Assembly (NCBI GenBank): GCA_910578835.1
Contig: CAJTSK010000051.1
Coordinates: forward strand, 1-14,109
Length of the DNA: 14,109 bases
Direction: 5' to 3'
Source: an uncultured Muribaculum sp.
Lineage (GTDB): Bacteria; Bacteroidota; Bacteroidia; Bacteroidales; Muribaculaceae
Both the position numbers and the translations under genes were made by a program. Within the stretch, counting starts at the first letter, position 1, and every line of letters starts with the position of its first letter. This document shows, in pieces, positions 1-7,842 of the stretch. The notes beneath the pieces were generated by a model. The model was not told the origin of the DNA and made no database searches. It saw nothing but the letters and a program-made list of their open reading frames with translations.

Positions 1-2
1 AC

Positions 3-68
3 CTCTACGTCCATCCCGGAGCAGAGCAAAAGAAAAAGTGCATCGACAAAATGCTACGCTCTCTCTGA
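3..68 (+). CDS. C-terminal end of an unidentified protein, possibly a tyrosine recombinase (partial, 5' end outside window)
   Basis: The third plus-strand frame is open from the window edge and ends in TGA at 66-68, giving 21 residues that begin LYVHPGAEQKKK and end KMLRSL. A Tyr-x-His-Pro followed by a basic amphipathic helix resembles the end of phage-type tyrosine recombinases, where the catalytic tyrosine is followed by a short C-terminal helix. That is resemblance over very few residues, so the family call is an inference. A strong hairpin begins 23 nt after the stop, which fits a real gene end here. If it is an integrase, the window's left side is the edge of a mobile element. The other two frames over these bases give no recognisable protein. 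Confidence 0.35.
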   Translation, partial: LYVHPGAEQKKKCIDKMLRSL

Positions 69-91
69 AATTCTCCGCGTATAATAAGTTT

Positions 92-123
92 GGTTTGGTT
101 CGGGCTTTATGCCCGGACAAACC
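92..123 (+). terminator. Strong stem-loop after the partial gene, terminator-like
   Basis: The arms at 92-105 and 111-123 form 13 base pairs with one bulged G and a five-base TTTAT loop; the stem includes CGGGC/GCCCG. The following bases (TTTCTATGT) are only a weak U-tract. The hairpin lies 23 nt after the stop codon at 66-68, so it most likely ends that transcript. It also sits inside the longest open frame of the area (from 38), which argues against that frame being a gene. Confidence 0.6.
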
Positions 124-388
124 TTTCTATGTAAGTTACTGGGCAAAAGAAATCTATTTGGCTTTTGTGACTGCGAGCCGGTTTATGTCTGGTGTCAGCT
201 TTGCGAGTGGTGTTTTTGCTTTGTTGTTATCTTTGGATGTTTCAACTTATGGATTGAAGCTGGCAGGTCTTTGGCTGCTTCTTTTTCTTCTTCGGTGTTA
301 TTGGGCTAAAAGTGGCGATATTTTTATTGCTATTCTTTATGCTTGCCTTTCTATGGCTTTGGATTGTTTCCTCTGTGTTTATAAAGAA

Positions 389-419
389 AGATGGTACCGG
401 TCAAATGCCGATACCATCT
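389..419. repeat. Short inverted repeat / hairpin
   Basis: AGATGGTA (389-396) pairs with TACCATCT (412-419). An inner CGG/CCG pair (398-400 with 408-410) follows a single C-A mismatch, leaving a seven-base loop. There is no U-tract afterwards, so it is not a convincing intrinsic terminator. It lies in the gene-poor left part of the window and could be a structural remnant of a lost gene end or mobile element. Confidence 0.45.
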
Positions 420-693
420 CTCACGTTTCAACTATTTATTTATGAGAACCTCAGTGCCCGGTATCACTACCCGATAAAGAGGACGAGGGATGTGAAAAAG
501 CGGGTAATATCACTGTTTTCATTACTTATAACAATCTAAAACCATTTGTGGAAGCCGGATTGGGCGATTTTATAGTGTAAAAACGCTTAAAAAAAGCAAA
601 TCAGATAACAAATTAATGCTAATATTATCAAATTAACTTAATCCTTTAACATTCAGTGGTTTTGTGGCTCAGTTTAGAGGTGGTTGGAATGTG

Positions 694-1215
694 TCACCCG
701 ATACTTTGGTTAAACTCTTCATAGACATCGGGTAGGGTGTGTAGCACCCCGCGCAATCTTTTGGTTGAAGCGAGCAGGTCGTCGATGCGTCGGCGGTATT
801 CGTCGAGCAGACCGGTGGTAAACAGATAGTCAAGTGTGTCGGTAAACATCGTTAGTGCCGTGCCCTCATGTGATTCCTTGACCCAGCTTCTTGTTGCCGT
901 GGCATAGCGGCATATAGCCTCTACGAGCCAAAGTCTCAGGTCGGCTATGAGCCTCGGACTCGGATGAAGCGTCGTGAACTCCTTTATCGCTTTTTTACAT
1001 ACTGAGGTGCGGCCTTTTGCCCTGCCTTTCTGCGGGAAAAATTCCTTTGTGATTATGCCCTTGTATTTTTCGTGCATCTTTTTTTCATCGGGATTGGCAT
1101 AATATTCCAGGTATTCGCGTGCATCTTTTCGCGCGTCGTAAAGTTCAAGCATCACGTCGATCAGCTGCTCGCGGGTAAGCTCGTTTAATTGTCGTTTAAG
1201 GGTGGTCTTTGACAT
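694..1215 (-). CDS. DUF6155-like hypothetical protein (173 aa)
   Basis: The function is unknown. The protein resembles the DUF6155 family of small cytoplasmic proteins common in Bacteroidetes and Firmicutes: an N-terminal helix of the form SKTTLKRQLNELTREQL (residues 2-18), then a YYANPDEKK-like stretch (38-46), an EFFP motif (58-61) and a helical C-terminal half with LHPSPRLIADL (83-93). No signal peptide or membrane segment is present. The open frame extends upstream to 1740, but that part is antisense-like sequence overlapping the MBOAT gene. I chose the ATG at 1215 because the family-like sequence starts exactly there. It lies 56 nt downstream of the MBOAT stop on the same strand, so it is probably the last gene of the ftsY operon. 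A clear terminator after it was not found. Nothing links it by known function to the acylation genes. Confidence 0.8.
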   Translation of the reverse strand: MSKTTLKRQLNELTREQLIDVMLELYDARKDAREYLEYYANPDEKKMHEKYKGIITKEFFPQKGRAKGRTSVCKKAIKEFTTLHPSPRLIADLRLWLVEAICRYATATRSWVKESHEGTALTMFTDTLDYLFTTGLLDEYRRRIDDLLASTKRLRGVLHTLPDVYEEFNQSIG

Positions 1216-1271
1216 GTGGTCGGCTATCGTTAGGTATTGATAATATGTCGGCAGGACGTAAAATGTTTTTT

Positions 1272-2762
1272 TTAATACTGGAGATAGATAAACGGCACAA
1301 TGTCGCTTTGGCGCACCTGTATTATCACCAGCAGCACGATGGCGAGTATCACAGCCTGGAGCACGAGCGGCAACGCTGTGTAGCGTTGTTGAAGAGTTGT
1401 GCCCCAGCGCTCCGGAAGGAAATGTAGCAGATATCCCGCTGCCATGATTATCACGATGAGCAGATAGCCTTCGACAAACTGTGGCACTATTTCGGGATGG
1501 AAATTGGTGAAAATCTGTGTCAGCATGTCCTTGACATTTTCCATCGAGCGTGACCGGAAAAACATCATGCCAAACGCCATGAGATTGAACGTCAGAAACA
1601 CATTTGCAGCGACCCTCCACCATTTGCGCCGGTTTTCCTCTTTCACTCGTGGAAATATGCGCCGTGCCGTCTTGTGAGCTACGAGCAGAAATCCGTTCCA
1701 GCCGCCCCATATGATATACATCCACGACGCTCCATGCCATAGGCCGCCTATGAGCATGGTGTTAAACAGGTTGGCGTGGTTGCGTGTCTTGGAGCAGCGG
1801 TTTCCGCCCATCGGTATGTAGAGATAGTCGCGCAGCCAGGTGGATAGTGATATGTGCCAGCGTCGCCACCATTCCGAGGGGTTCTGCGACTTAAACGGAG
1901 CGTTGAAATTGTCTTTAAACCGGTAGCCGAGCAGCAGCGCTATGCCTATAGCCATGTCGGAATATCCCGAGAAGTCGCAGTAAAGCTGCAAGGTGAATCC
2001 GTAGGTGGCAATCAGGTTCTCAAATCCCGAATACATGAGCGGATTGTCAAATACGCGGTCCACAAAGTTTCCGCTGATATAGTCGGCTACGATTACTTTT
2101 TTTATCAATCCCGCCATAATCAGAAACAGTCCCGCGCCGGTCATCGAACGGGTGGCTACAGGGTTAGCCTCGATTTGTCCGAGCATATCCTTGGCGCGCA
2201 CTACAGGTCCCGCAAGCAATGGCGGGAAGAAGGTGAGGAAAAAGGTGTAGTGCAGGAAATTGGTAGCCGGCTTGATGTCGCCGCGATATATGTCGACAAT
2301 GTAGCTTATCGAGCGGAATGTGAAAAATGATATTCCTGCCGGCAGGATTATGTCAAATGCGTCAAACGGCTTGTCGGCAAAATTTGCAATCGTGGAAAAT
2401 ATCAGGTTGGTATACTTGAAATAGACAAGCATCCCTATATTGAGGATGATATTTACCGCCACGATGCATTTGCGCCCCGCTCTGTTTTTAATCGCCCCGA
2501 GCCAACGTCCGAGCAGATAGTCGCTCACACATACACCAAGCAGTATAAAGCAGCATTCCGCGCTCGACTTATAGTAGAAATAGAGCGAAAATGCTATCAC
2601 CATCACAAGCTTGGCGCCATGCCATCGCCTTAGCAGCCTGTAGAGCAGCAAAAAGGCAAGAAACAGCAGCAGAAACAACCCTGTGTTGAACAGTAGCGGG
2701 CTTGACGGGTCGTATAGCAGCAGTGACTGCAGCTTATCTATGTCAATAGTCGGCAATGTCAT
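1272..2762 (-). CDS. MBOAT-family membrane-bound O-acyltransferase (AlgI/DltB/PatA-like)
   Basis: This is a 496-residue polytopic inner-membrane protein. Family members take an acyl group, usually acetyl, from a cytoplasmic donor and deliver it to the outer face for transfer to a polysaccharide, peptidoglycan or teichoic acid. Visible hallmarks are PAGISFFTFRSISYIVD (141-157), CDFSGYSDMAIG (262-273), the WWRRWHISLSTWLRDYLYIP block (298-317, His303) and GGLWHGASW (339-347). His343 in the last block corresponds to the invariant MBOAT histidine. Hydrophobic segments start near residue 27 and recur to the C-terminus. Length is normal for AlgI-like proteins. The start ATG overlaps the stop of the upstream SGNH gene in an ATGA (2759-2762), which implies translational coupling and a shared pathway. 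The acceptor polymer cannot be told from sequence. Confidence 0.93.
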   Translation of the reverse strand: MTLPTIDIDKLQSLLLYDPSSPLLFNTGLFLLLFLAFLLLYRLLRRWHGAKLVMVIAFSLYFYYKSSAECCFILLGVCVSDYLLGRWLGAIKNRAGRKCIVAVNIILNIGMLVYFKYTNLIFSTIANFADKPFDAFDIILPAGISFFTFRSISYIVDIYRGDIKPATNFLHYTFFLTFFPPLLAGPVVRAKDMLGQIEANPVATRSMTGAGLFLIMAGLIKKVIVADYISGNFVDRVFDNPLMYSGFENLIATYGFTLQLYCDFSGYSDMAIGIALLLGYRFKDNFNAPFKSQNPSEWWRRWHISLSTWLRDYLYIPMGGNRCSKTRNHANLFNTMLIGGLWHGASWMYIIWGGWNGFLLVAHKTARRIFPRVKEENRRKWWRVAANVFLTFNLMAFGMMFFRSRSMENVKDMLTQIFTNFHPEIVPQFVEGYLLIVIIMAAGYLLHFLPERWGTTLQQRYTALPLVLQAVILAIVLLVIIQVRQSDIVPFIYLQY

Positions 2763-4042
2763 TGGAGCGAGTTTTTTAATGCGTCATAGAGCAGCGAGCC
2801 GTGCAGGCGATAGCCCTTGTAGGAGTGGTGGATGCGGTCTTTTGCCATAAGACCTTCTTTGACCCACTGCCGGGAAGCCCCGGTGCCTCCGGCTACTTCA
2901 TACCAGTCATAGACCGGCACATCATGGTCGCGGCAATATTTCAGGATTACATTACGTACAGTCAGTATCTTGTCATTGACCGCATAGGTGCGGCGAGTGC
3001 GCCTTTTCCCTTTTACGCGTACCCGGGTGCTTTTCTGACACTCCATAGGGGTGGTCAGCAAAATGTCACTTTCAGGGTAACAATGCTTCATGCGTTTGAC
3101 AAATGCATCGATGCTTTCATAGATTTCATCGGCTGTCTGCTTGCCAAATGCCTCGTTGGCTCCAAGACTCACTATTATAAGGTCGGGGGAGATGTCGCCC
3201 AGCCGGCGGCAATTCTCCGGGAGGGAGTTATAGCTGTGAAATGTCGCTCCGTTGTTGCCGATGGCGTGATATAGCACTCCGCCCTTGTTGCCGTTGGAGA
3301 GCACGATGCCACTTATCGAAGTGCCTGGCGCGGTGTTGAAGGCGAGTGTCACCTCTGTCTCCGGGTCAGGGAGCGTTACTGTGGTCACCGAGTCGGTGTG
3401 AGTCGCAGAAAAGGCTATGGCTCGGTCGCCGGCACTGATTGAGTCGATAAACAGGGTGCCGCAATGATATATTTTCAGGGTGTTAAACTGCTCCGCGTTG
3501 CCTGTGCGTGAAAGTGTGGCTACGGTAAGACGTGTGCTGTCACATTCCGGAGCGATACCTACACCTGTAAATCCCAACGCTACATTCTCGCTCCGTTTCA
3601 TCAGCTTTGAGCCATGCCATTTTGTCTCGCTTTTGATGAGATAGTCGCGTGGCTCGTTGGTGCCGGCGAGTTTCAGCGGCACAATCAGCCCTCTTCCGGC
3701 GTTGCCATATTGAGCCTGCATCAAGGAGCGCGTCTTTCCTGTCGCGAAATCAGCCTGTATATGGGAGTCGCCTATATGTACTATCGTCATGGTGAGCGAG
3801 TCGGTGGCAGCCGCTTTATCGCGGAGCGAATGCCAGTCGGTGCCGTTCATCTCTATGTGGTTGCTCCCTTGGCGGATAAATGACGGAATGATGTCAAAGT
3901 CCTCGTCGGAAAATTCAATCTGTGGCGCCACTCTTATCTCGCAGTCGGTTGTGTCGGCGGCTTCCTGCGACTTTGCAGGAAGAGCAGCTATCGAGCAGAG
4001 CAGGGCGGTGAGTAACGATATATGTTTAATTTTCAATCGCAT
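2759..4042 (-). CDS. Periplasmic SGNH/GDSL-family hydrolase or acyltransferase (first SGNH partner of MBOAT)
   Basis: A 427-residue exported protein. The N-terminus is a signal peptide (basic MRLKIKH, hydrophobic 8-21, likely cleavage near AKS-QEA around residue 25) with no lipid cysteine. SGNH blocks are in order: GDSHIQAD with nucleophile Ser93 (91-98), the downstream YGNAGRG (112-118), SLGANEA (292-298) and DRIHH with the Asp402/His405 dyad. The serine, Gly/Asn and Asp-His residues are all present, so it should be active as an esterase or O-acyltransferase. An unusual Arg/Lys-rich stretch lies at 340-352. It overlaps the MBOAT start by 4 nt and the preceding SGNH gene by 17 nt. With MBOAT neighbours, such proteins usually move or remove acetyl groups on an extracytoplasmic polymer. 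The substrate is unknown. Confidence 0.88.
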   Translation of the reverse strand: MRLKIKHISLLTALLCSIAALPAKSQEAADTTDCEIRVAPQIEFSDEDFDIIPSFIRQGSNHIEMNGTDWHSLRDKAAATDSLTMTIVHIGDSHIQADFATGKTRSLMQAQYGNAGRGLIVPLKLAGTNEPRDYLIKSETKWHGSKLMKRSENVALGFTGVGIAPECDSTRLTVATLSRTGNAEQFNTLKIYHCGTLFIDSISAGDRAIAFSATHTDSVTTVTLPDPETEVTLAFNTAPGTSISGIVLSNGNKGGVLYHAIGNNGATFHSYNSLPENCRRLGDISPDLIIVSLGANEAFGKQTADEIYESIDAFVKRMKHCYPESDILLTTPMECQKSTRVRVKGKRRTRRTYAVNDKILTVRNVILKYCRDHDVPVYDWYEVAGGTGASRQWVKEGLMAKDRIHHSYKGYRLHGSLLYDALKNSLQ

Positions 4043-5489
4043 TTACAAATGATTTTACAAATTCTTCAGCAAGTCGTGCGCCTCCGGTATGGGAAAGATG
4101 CACGTAATCCTTGTTGGCAAGCGGCGGCTGTGCGTTTGCCCACTTTATGATGGCGCCTTCGCCACCCATTGCCTCGCGGGTGTCCCAGAACACACATCCC
4201 GCGGTTCTTGCCGCTTTACGCTGCGCGCTGACCATTGCGGCAGCGGTCGCCATCGACTTTACCTCGGAACCGTTTTTCTGTCCGCGGTCGCCTACGCCCA
4301 TCAACAAAATGTCGGCATTGGGATAACATTTCCGTGTGTGGTTTATCACCTTGACCATCAGATTGCAATAAGCCGAGTAGTCGCGTTGTGAAGCCGACAT
4401 GGCGTTTATGCCAAATTCCAGCACTATAAGGTCGTAGTCGATGTAACGGCGCATCTCACTGCTAAGCGTCTCGTTGACACGCATAAGCGTCACGCCCGAA
4501 AATCCTCTTGACGACATGCAGTCGACCGATACACCGCAATGCTCGTCGAGCCACACACCTATCGCTGCTACCGAGGGGTCGGAAAGCGACACGGAGAATG
4601 ACGGTGTTGCCCCAGTCACTTCTATACATTGCGCCTCCGTTGAGCCGGTGATTTCATGGGTCTCCCATGCATCGTCGGTGCTTTTGGTGCGGATGACTGT
4701 GTTTTGAGGGCTGACAAACAGGAACCGTGAGACACCCCATGAGCTGAGGGTAGGGTATTTGCTGACACCTTTATACGTGGCATTTGCAGTTGCCGATTCG
4801 CTGTTTTTCACCGAATATTGTTCGGTGATTGACATGTAGGCGCCACGCCTTCCCGACGAACTTACATTGTACACGGTCCAGCCACCGCCCGATTGCCTTA
4901 CAGAGCGGCGGAAACCGGGAAATTCGGAATACATGTTGACATATCCCACGCCTCCTCCTCCATAACGCTCCTGTAGCTTTTCCCTGACGTTCTGGGTGAA
5001 TATGTCGCCTTCGATATAGGAGTCGCCTACCACTGCTATACGTGCGAGGCTGTTGCCGCTACGTGAGAGTGCCGCTTTTATGCGGGCAAGTCCGTCGCCG
5101 TTTTTCGAGTAGTCTTCCATTATCACGATGCCGTCAACTTTCGGATTGATTTCATCGGGCAGGGGAGCAGCGGCTACGGTGGTAGTGTCGGGCGTTGTAT
5201 CAACCTGTGTTCCGGCTTTCGTTACGGCAGGTTGTGATTTTTCGCTTGCAGGTTCATCGCCTTTTTTCTGTTCCTCGATTGCGGCAATGAGTTCCTTGTC
5301 TACAGGCTGGCTATCGTCGGAGGTTGCCACGGTCGCCGTGTCGCAGCCGGGCAGTATGTCGGCAATCAGGTTGAAGTCGTTGAGTTTCCCTTCGCTTATC
5401 CTTGACAAAGGAAGCAGCGACACGGCAGCCACAATGATGATGGCAGTCAATATTATTAGAAACGGTTTACCCTGCGACTCGTCATTCAT
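4026..5489 (-). CDS. Membrane-anchored SGNH-family protein (second SGNH partner of MBOAT)
   Basis: A 487-residue protein with one N-terminal transmembrane helix (about 10-28) and a low-complexity Thr/Ala/Pro/Asp/Glu linker (about 50-115), which would hold a periplasmic catalytic domain away from the inner membrane. SGNH blocks are VVGDSYIEGD with Ser157 (153-162), YGGGGVGYV (176-184), LEFGINAM (357-364; Asn362) and DYVHLS with Asp461/His464. The segments around block I and the CYPNADILL strand (388-396) match the downstream SGNH protein in pattern, so the two look like diverged tandem paralogues. The start ATG at 5489 overlaps the previous gene by 8 nt and the stop overlaps the next gene by 17 nt. 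By analogy with AlgX/AlgJ or PatB beside MBOAT proteins, it probably performs or assists O-acyl transfer. This is inference from context. Confidence 0.86.
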   Translation of the reverse strand: MNDESQGKPFLIILTAIIIVAAVSLLPLSRISEGKLNDFNLIADILPGCDTATVATSDDSQPVDKELIAAIEEQKKGDEPASEKSQPAVTKAGTQVDTTPDTTTVAAAPLPDEINPKVDGIVIMEDYSKNGDGLARIKAALSRSGNSLARIAVVGDSYIEGDIFTQNVREKLQERYGGGGVGYVNMYSEFPGFRRSVRQSGGGWTVYNVSSSGRRGAYMSITEQYSVKNSESATANATYKGVSKYPTLSSWGVSRFLFVSPQNTVIRTKSTDDAWETHEITGSTEAQCIEVTGATPSFSVSLSDPSVAAIGVWLDEHCGVSVDCMSSRGFSGVTLMRVNETLSSEMRRYIDYDLIVLEFGINAMSASQRDYSAYCNLMVKVINHTRKCYPNADILLMGVGDRGQKNGSEVKSMATAAAMVSAQRKAARTAGCVFWDTREAMGGEGAIIKWANAQPPLANKDYVHLSHTGGARLAEEFVKSFVNAIEN

Positions 5490-6540
5490 GGCTTTCCGAT
5501 TGTATTATTGACAACAGTTTTTTTACTTTAGCCTCTGTCTCTTCCCATTCGCTTTCAGGCGATGACGCCGCTGTTATGCCGCCGCCGGCGTAGATGCAGT
5601 AGTCGCCCCCGTCAAACCGTACACTGCGCAGATTTACAAATGCATGTAGCCCGTCATTGTCACATACACCTACATAACCGCCATAACAACCTCTGTCGTG
5701 GCTTTCGTAGGTGGCTATATGGCGAAGTGCCGAGTCAATGGGCACCCCGGCAAGAGCCGGAGTAGGGCTGAGATGATGGAGCAGGGGGAATATCTGTCCT
5801 TCATAATGAGCCGTGATGCGGTGACACAGATGCTCGATGTCACCGTAAGCCACATTTTCTGCTTCATGAATATGCGGCTCTATTCCCTCTGATTGGAAAA
5901 TATTGACGATATAGTCGGTCACGAAGTCATGTTCGGCTCTGTTTTTGCAGTCCCACGGCTTATCGCTACGCATTCTGGTTCCGGCAAGCGACATTGTGGT
6001 GATAGTGGAGGTGGCGTTGTCACGCGACAATAATATCTCAGGTGTTGCGCCAATCCAGCTTCCTGTCTCCGGTGTATGATACATGAACCGGAATGTGGCT
6101 GGATATGCCGTGAAATATCGTGCTGCTACCGTTATCCAGTCGATATGTCCGGCGCTTCCGCATATTACCCTTGATATAACGGTTTTACCTCCTTTACGCT
6201 TCAGCGTGTCGGCGAGATTTTTGATGTCAAGCAGATATTTTTCGCGCGGTGTCGACATCTTGTTTATCTGCGCGTTGAGATGACCTGATGCGGGAGTGTT
6301 TTTTAGGCTTATCACGCTGTTGCAGTCAAGACGCGGCCGTATCAGTATCGGCCGTGGAAGACGGTTGAGGAAGGTGTTGATGAAAAATCCTTTCATTTCC
6401 CGCTCTTCAACGTCACATTGCGCGCCGTCATCGGCAATGAAGGTGACTTCATTGCTTCCGGGCATAGCGTAGAGGGCGAAGTTTATACCGTTGGCAAGAC
6501 AATATCCTGCAGCCTCGGCTATCTTTGTCGAAAACATCAT
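5482..6540 (-). CDS. menF: Isochorismate synthase-like chorismate-binding enzyme
   Basis: A 352-residue cytoplasmic enzyme of the MenF/EntC/TrpE/PabB superfamily. Motifs in order: GKTVISR (118-124), GATPEILL (164-171), SLAGTRMR (184-191), NRAEHDFV (200-207), HLCHRITA (237-244), LSPTPALAG (257-265), RGCYGGYVG (283-291), YAGGGITAASSPESEW (317-332). By comparison with EntC, Lys119 is the expected general base, Glu168 the general acid, and Glu203 and Glu331 magnesium ligands. LAGT rather than PIKGT points to isochorismate synthase (first step of menaquinone synthesis) rather than aminodeoxychorismate synthase. The start overlaps the rimO stop in an ATGA (6537-6540), and the end overlaps the next gene by 8 nt. 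No other men gene is visible, which is odd for a menF. A salicylate or siderophore role is less likely. Confidence 0.85.
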   Translation of the reverse strand: MMFSTKIAEAAGYCLANGINFALYAMPGSNEVTFIADDGAQCDVEEREMKGFFINTFLNRLPRPILIRPRLDCNSVISLKNTPASGHLNAQINKMSTPREKYLLDIKNLADTLKRKGGKTVISRVICGSAGHIDWITVAARYFTAYPATFRFMYHTPETGSWIGATPEILLSRDNATSTITTMSLAGTRMRSDKPWDCKNRAEHDFVTDYIVNIFQSEGIEPHIHEAENVAYGDIEHLCHRITAHYEGQIFPLLHHLSPTPALAGVPIDSALRHIATYESHDRGCYGGYVGVCDNDGLHAFVNLRSVRFDGGDYCIYAGGGITAASSPESEWEETEAKVKKLLSIIQSESHE

Positions 6541-7829
6541 ATCTCCGCTATGAGATCGAAAAATTGAGAGTCAGTTATGCGCACATCATAAAACTCGCCC
6601 TTTTCGAGCTTGCGGCTCTTCTTTATAAGCACTTCCTGGTCTACTTCGGGCGAATCCCACTCGGTGCGCCCTACGTAATAGTCATCTTCCTCGCGGTCAA
6701 TGACCACGCGTACCGTGCTGCCGATTTTTGACGCGTTAAGTTCTGCGGCTATTTCAGCCTGCAGGTCCATTATCTCGGAAAGACGCTGCTGTTTCACTTC
6801 ATCGGGTATGTCATCGGTGAAATGTTTTGCGCCGTAAGTATCCTCTTCCTCGCAGTAGGCAAAAGCGCCCATACGTTCAAATCGCTGTTCGCGCACAAAC
6901 TCTTTCAATTCCTCAAACTCTTTCTCGCCTTCACCCGGAAATCCGGTCATAAGGGTGGTGCGGAGATGTATGCCCGGCACACGTCGTCGTATTTCGGAAA
7001 GCAGCTCGCGTGTCTGCTCCCCGTTGATGTGTCTGCGCATGTTTGACAGCACATTGTCACTGATATGCTGGAGTGCGATGTCAAGATATTTGCACACATT
7101 TTTGTGCTTGGCCATCACATCGAGTATATCCATCGGGAAGTCGGCGGGGTAGGCATAATGCAGGCGTATCCACTCTACACCCTGTATCTGCGCCATGCGG
7201 TCAATCAGCTCGGCAAGGCGGTGACCGCCGTAGAGGTCAGTGCCGTAGCTTGAAAGGTCTTGCGCTATGATGTTGAATTCTTTTACTCCACGCGATACCA
7301 GACCGGTTACCTCCTGCAGTATCTCTTCTATGGGACGCGACTTAAATCGCCCCGTTATAAGCGGGATGGCGCAGAATGAACAAAATCTGTTGCACCCTTC
7401 GGCTATTTTTATGTAAGCGTGGTGGCGCGGGGTGGTGATTACCCTGTCATATTCGGAAGTGGCGGGATTTTGCTTTGACAACATGGTCACAAGTTCATGC
7501 CAGTCAAATTTGCCATACCAGCCGTCGACCTCCGGCATTTCTGCCTTCAGTTCGTCAAGGTAGCGCTCCGACAGACATCCCATCACGTACAATGACTTTA
7601 TCTTGCCACGGTTTTTTGCGTCGATGTAGCTGAGTATCATCTCGATTGACTCCTCTTTAGCATCGCCGATAAATCCGCAGGTATTTATCACGGTGATGTC
7701 GCCGCGTGAGTGTTCAGGCTCATGGCAGGCATCAAAACCGCTTCTTGCAAACATACTCATAAGCCGCTCGCTGTCAACGAGATTTTTGGAGCAGCCCAAG
7801 GTTATGACATCGACTTTTTTTCGAGCCAT
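6537..7829 (-). CDS. rimO: Ribosomal protein S12 methylthiotransferase RimO
   Basis: A 430-residue radical-SAM methylthiotransferase that adds a methylthio group to a conserved aspartate of ribosomal protein S12. The N-terminal UPF0004 domain carries the auxiliary cluster cysteines Cys13 (LGCSKNLVDSE), Cys51 (NTCGFI) and Cys85 (VMGCLSE). The radical-SAM cluster motif is CNRFCSFC (Cys146, Cys150, Cys153). The C-terminal TRAM domain (about 366-430) contains GRTEWDSPEVD (388-398), typical of RimO rather than the tRNA enzyme MiaB. Length is standard for the family. The ATG at 7829 lies 13 nt after the ftsY stop, so the two are co-transcribed. The stop overlaps the start of the isochorismate synthase-like gene by 4 nt. 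All key residues are present. Confidence 0.97.
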   Translation of the reverse strand: MARKKVDVITLGCSKNLVDSERLMSMFARSGFDACHEPEHSRGDITVINTCGFIGDAKEESIEMILSYIDAKNRGKIKSLYVMGCLSERYLDELKAEMPEVDGWYGKFDWHELVTMLSKQNPATSEYDRVITTPRHHAYIKIAEGCNRFCSFCAIPLITGRFKSRPIEEILQEVTGLVSRGVKEFNIIAQDLSSYGTDLYGGHRLAELIDRMAQIQGVEWIRLHYAYPADFPMDILDVMAKHKNVCKYLDIALQHISDNVLSNMRRHINGEQTRELLSEIRRRVPGIHLRTTLMTGFPGEGEKEFEELKEFVREQRFERMGAFAYCEEEDTYGAKHFTDDIPDEVKQQRLSEIMDLQAEIAAELNASKIGSTVRVVIDREEDDYYVGRTEWDSPEVDQEVLIKKSRKLEKGEFYDVRITDSQFFDLIAEI

Positions 7830-7842
7830 AGTGAATTATAGA

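Larger units (their letters stand above)
69..693. other. Stretch without a convincing gene, possibly decayed DNA
   Basis: This stretch of 625 bases lies between the partial gene and the stop of the DUF6155-like gene. Several frames are open for 60-135 codons, including one from a GTG at 38 to 445 and one from a GTG at 312 to 539. They overlap each other, give generic hydrophobic T-rich translations with no recognisable motif, and run through two hairpins. I see no ribosome-binding site or promoter that favours one. The hydrophobic runs around 190-390 in more than one frame could be the frameshifted remains of a small membrane protein. The segment from about 540 to 660 is A+T-rich and carries nothing I can name. 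Confidence 0.5.

Noticed and set aside
38..445. Open frame of 135 codons beginning with GTG, hydrophobic
   Set aside because: It overlaps the end of the partial gene, runs through the strong hairpin at 92-123, and shows no motif or ribosome-binding site. It is more likely chance or decayed sequence.
1216..1740. Upstream extension of the DUF6155-like frame into the MBOAT gene
   Set aside because: The translation is low-quality sequence overlapping a strongly supported MBOAT coding region; the family-like N-terminus begins at the ATG at 1215.
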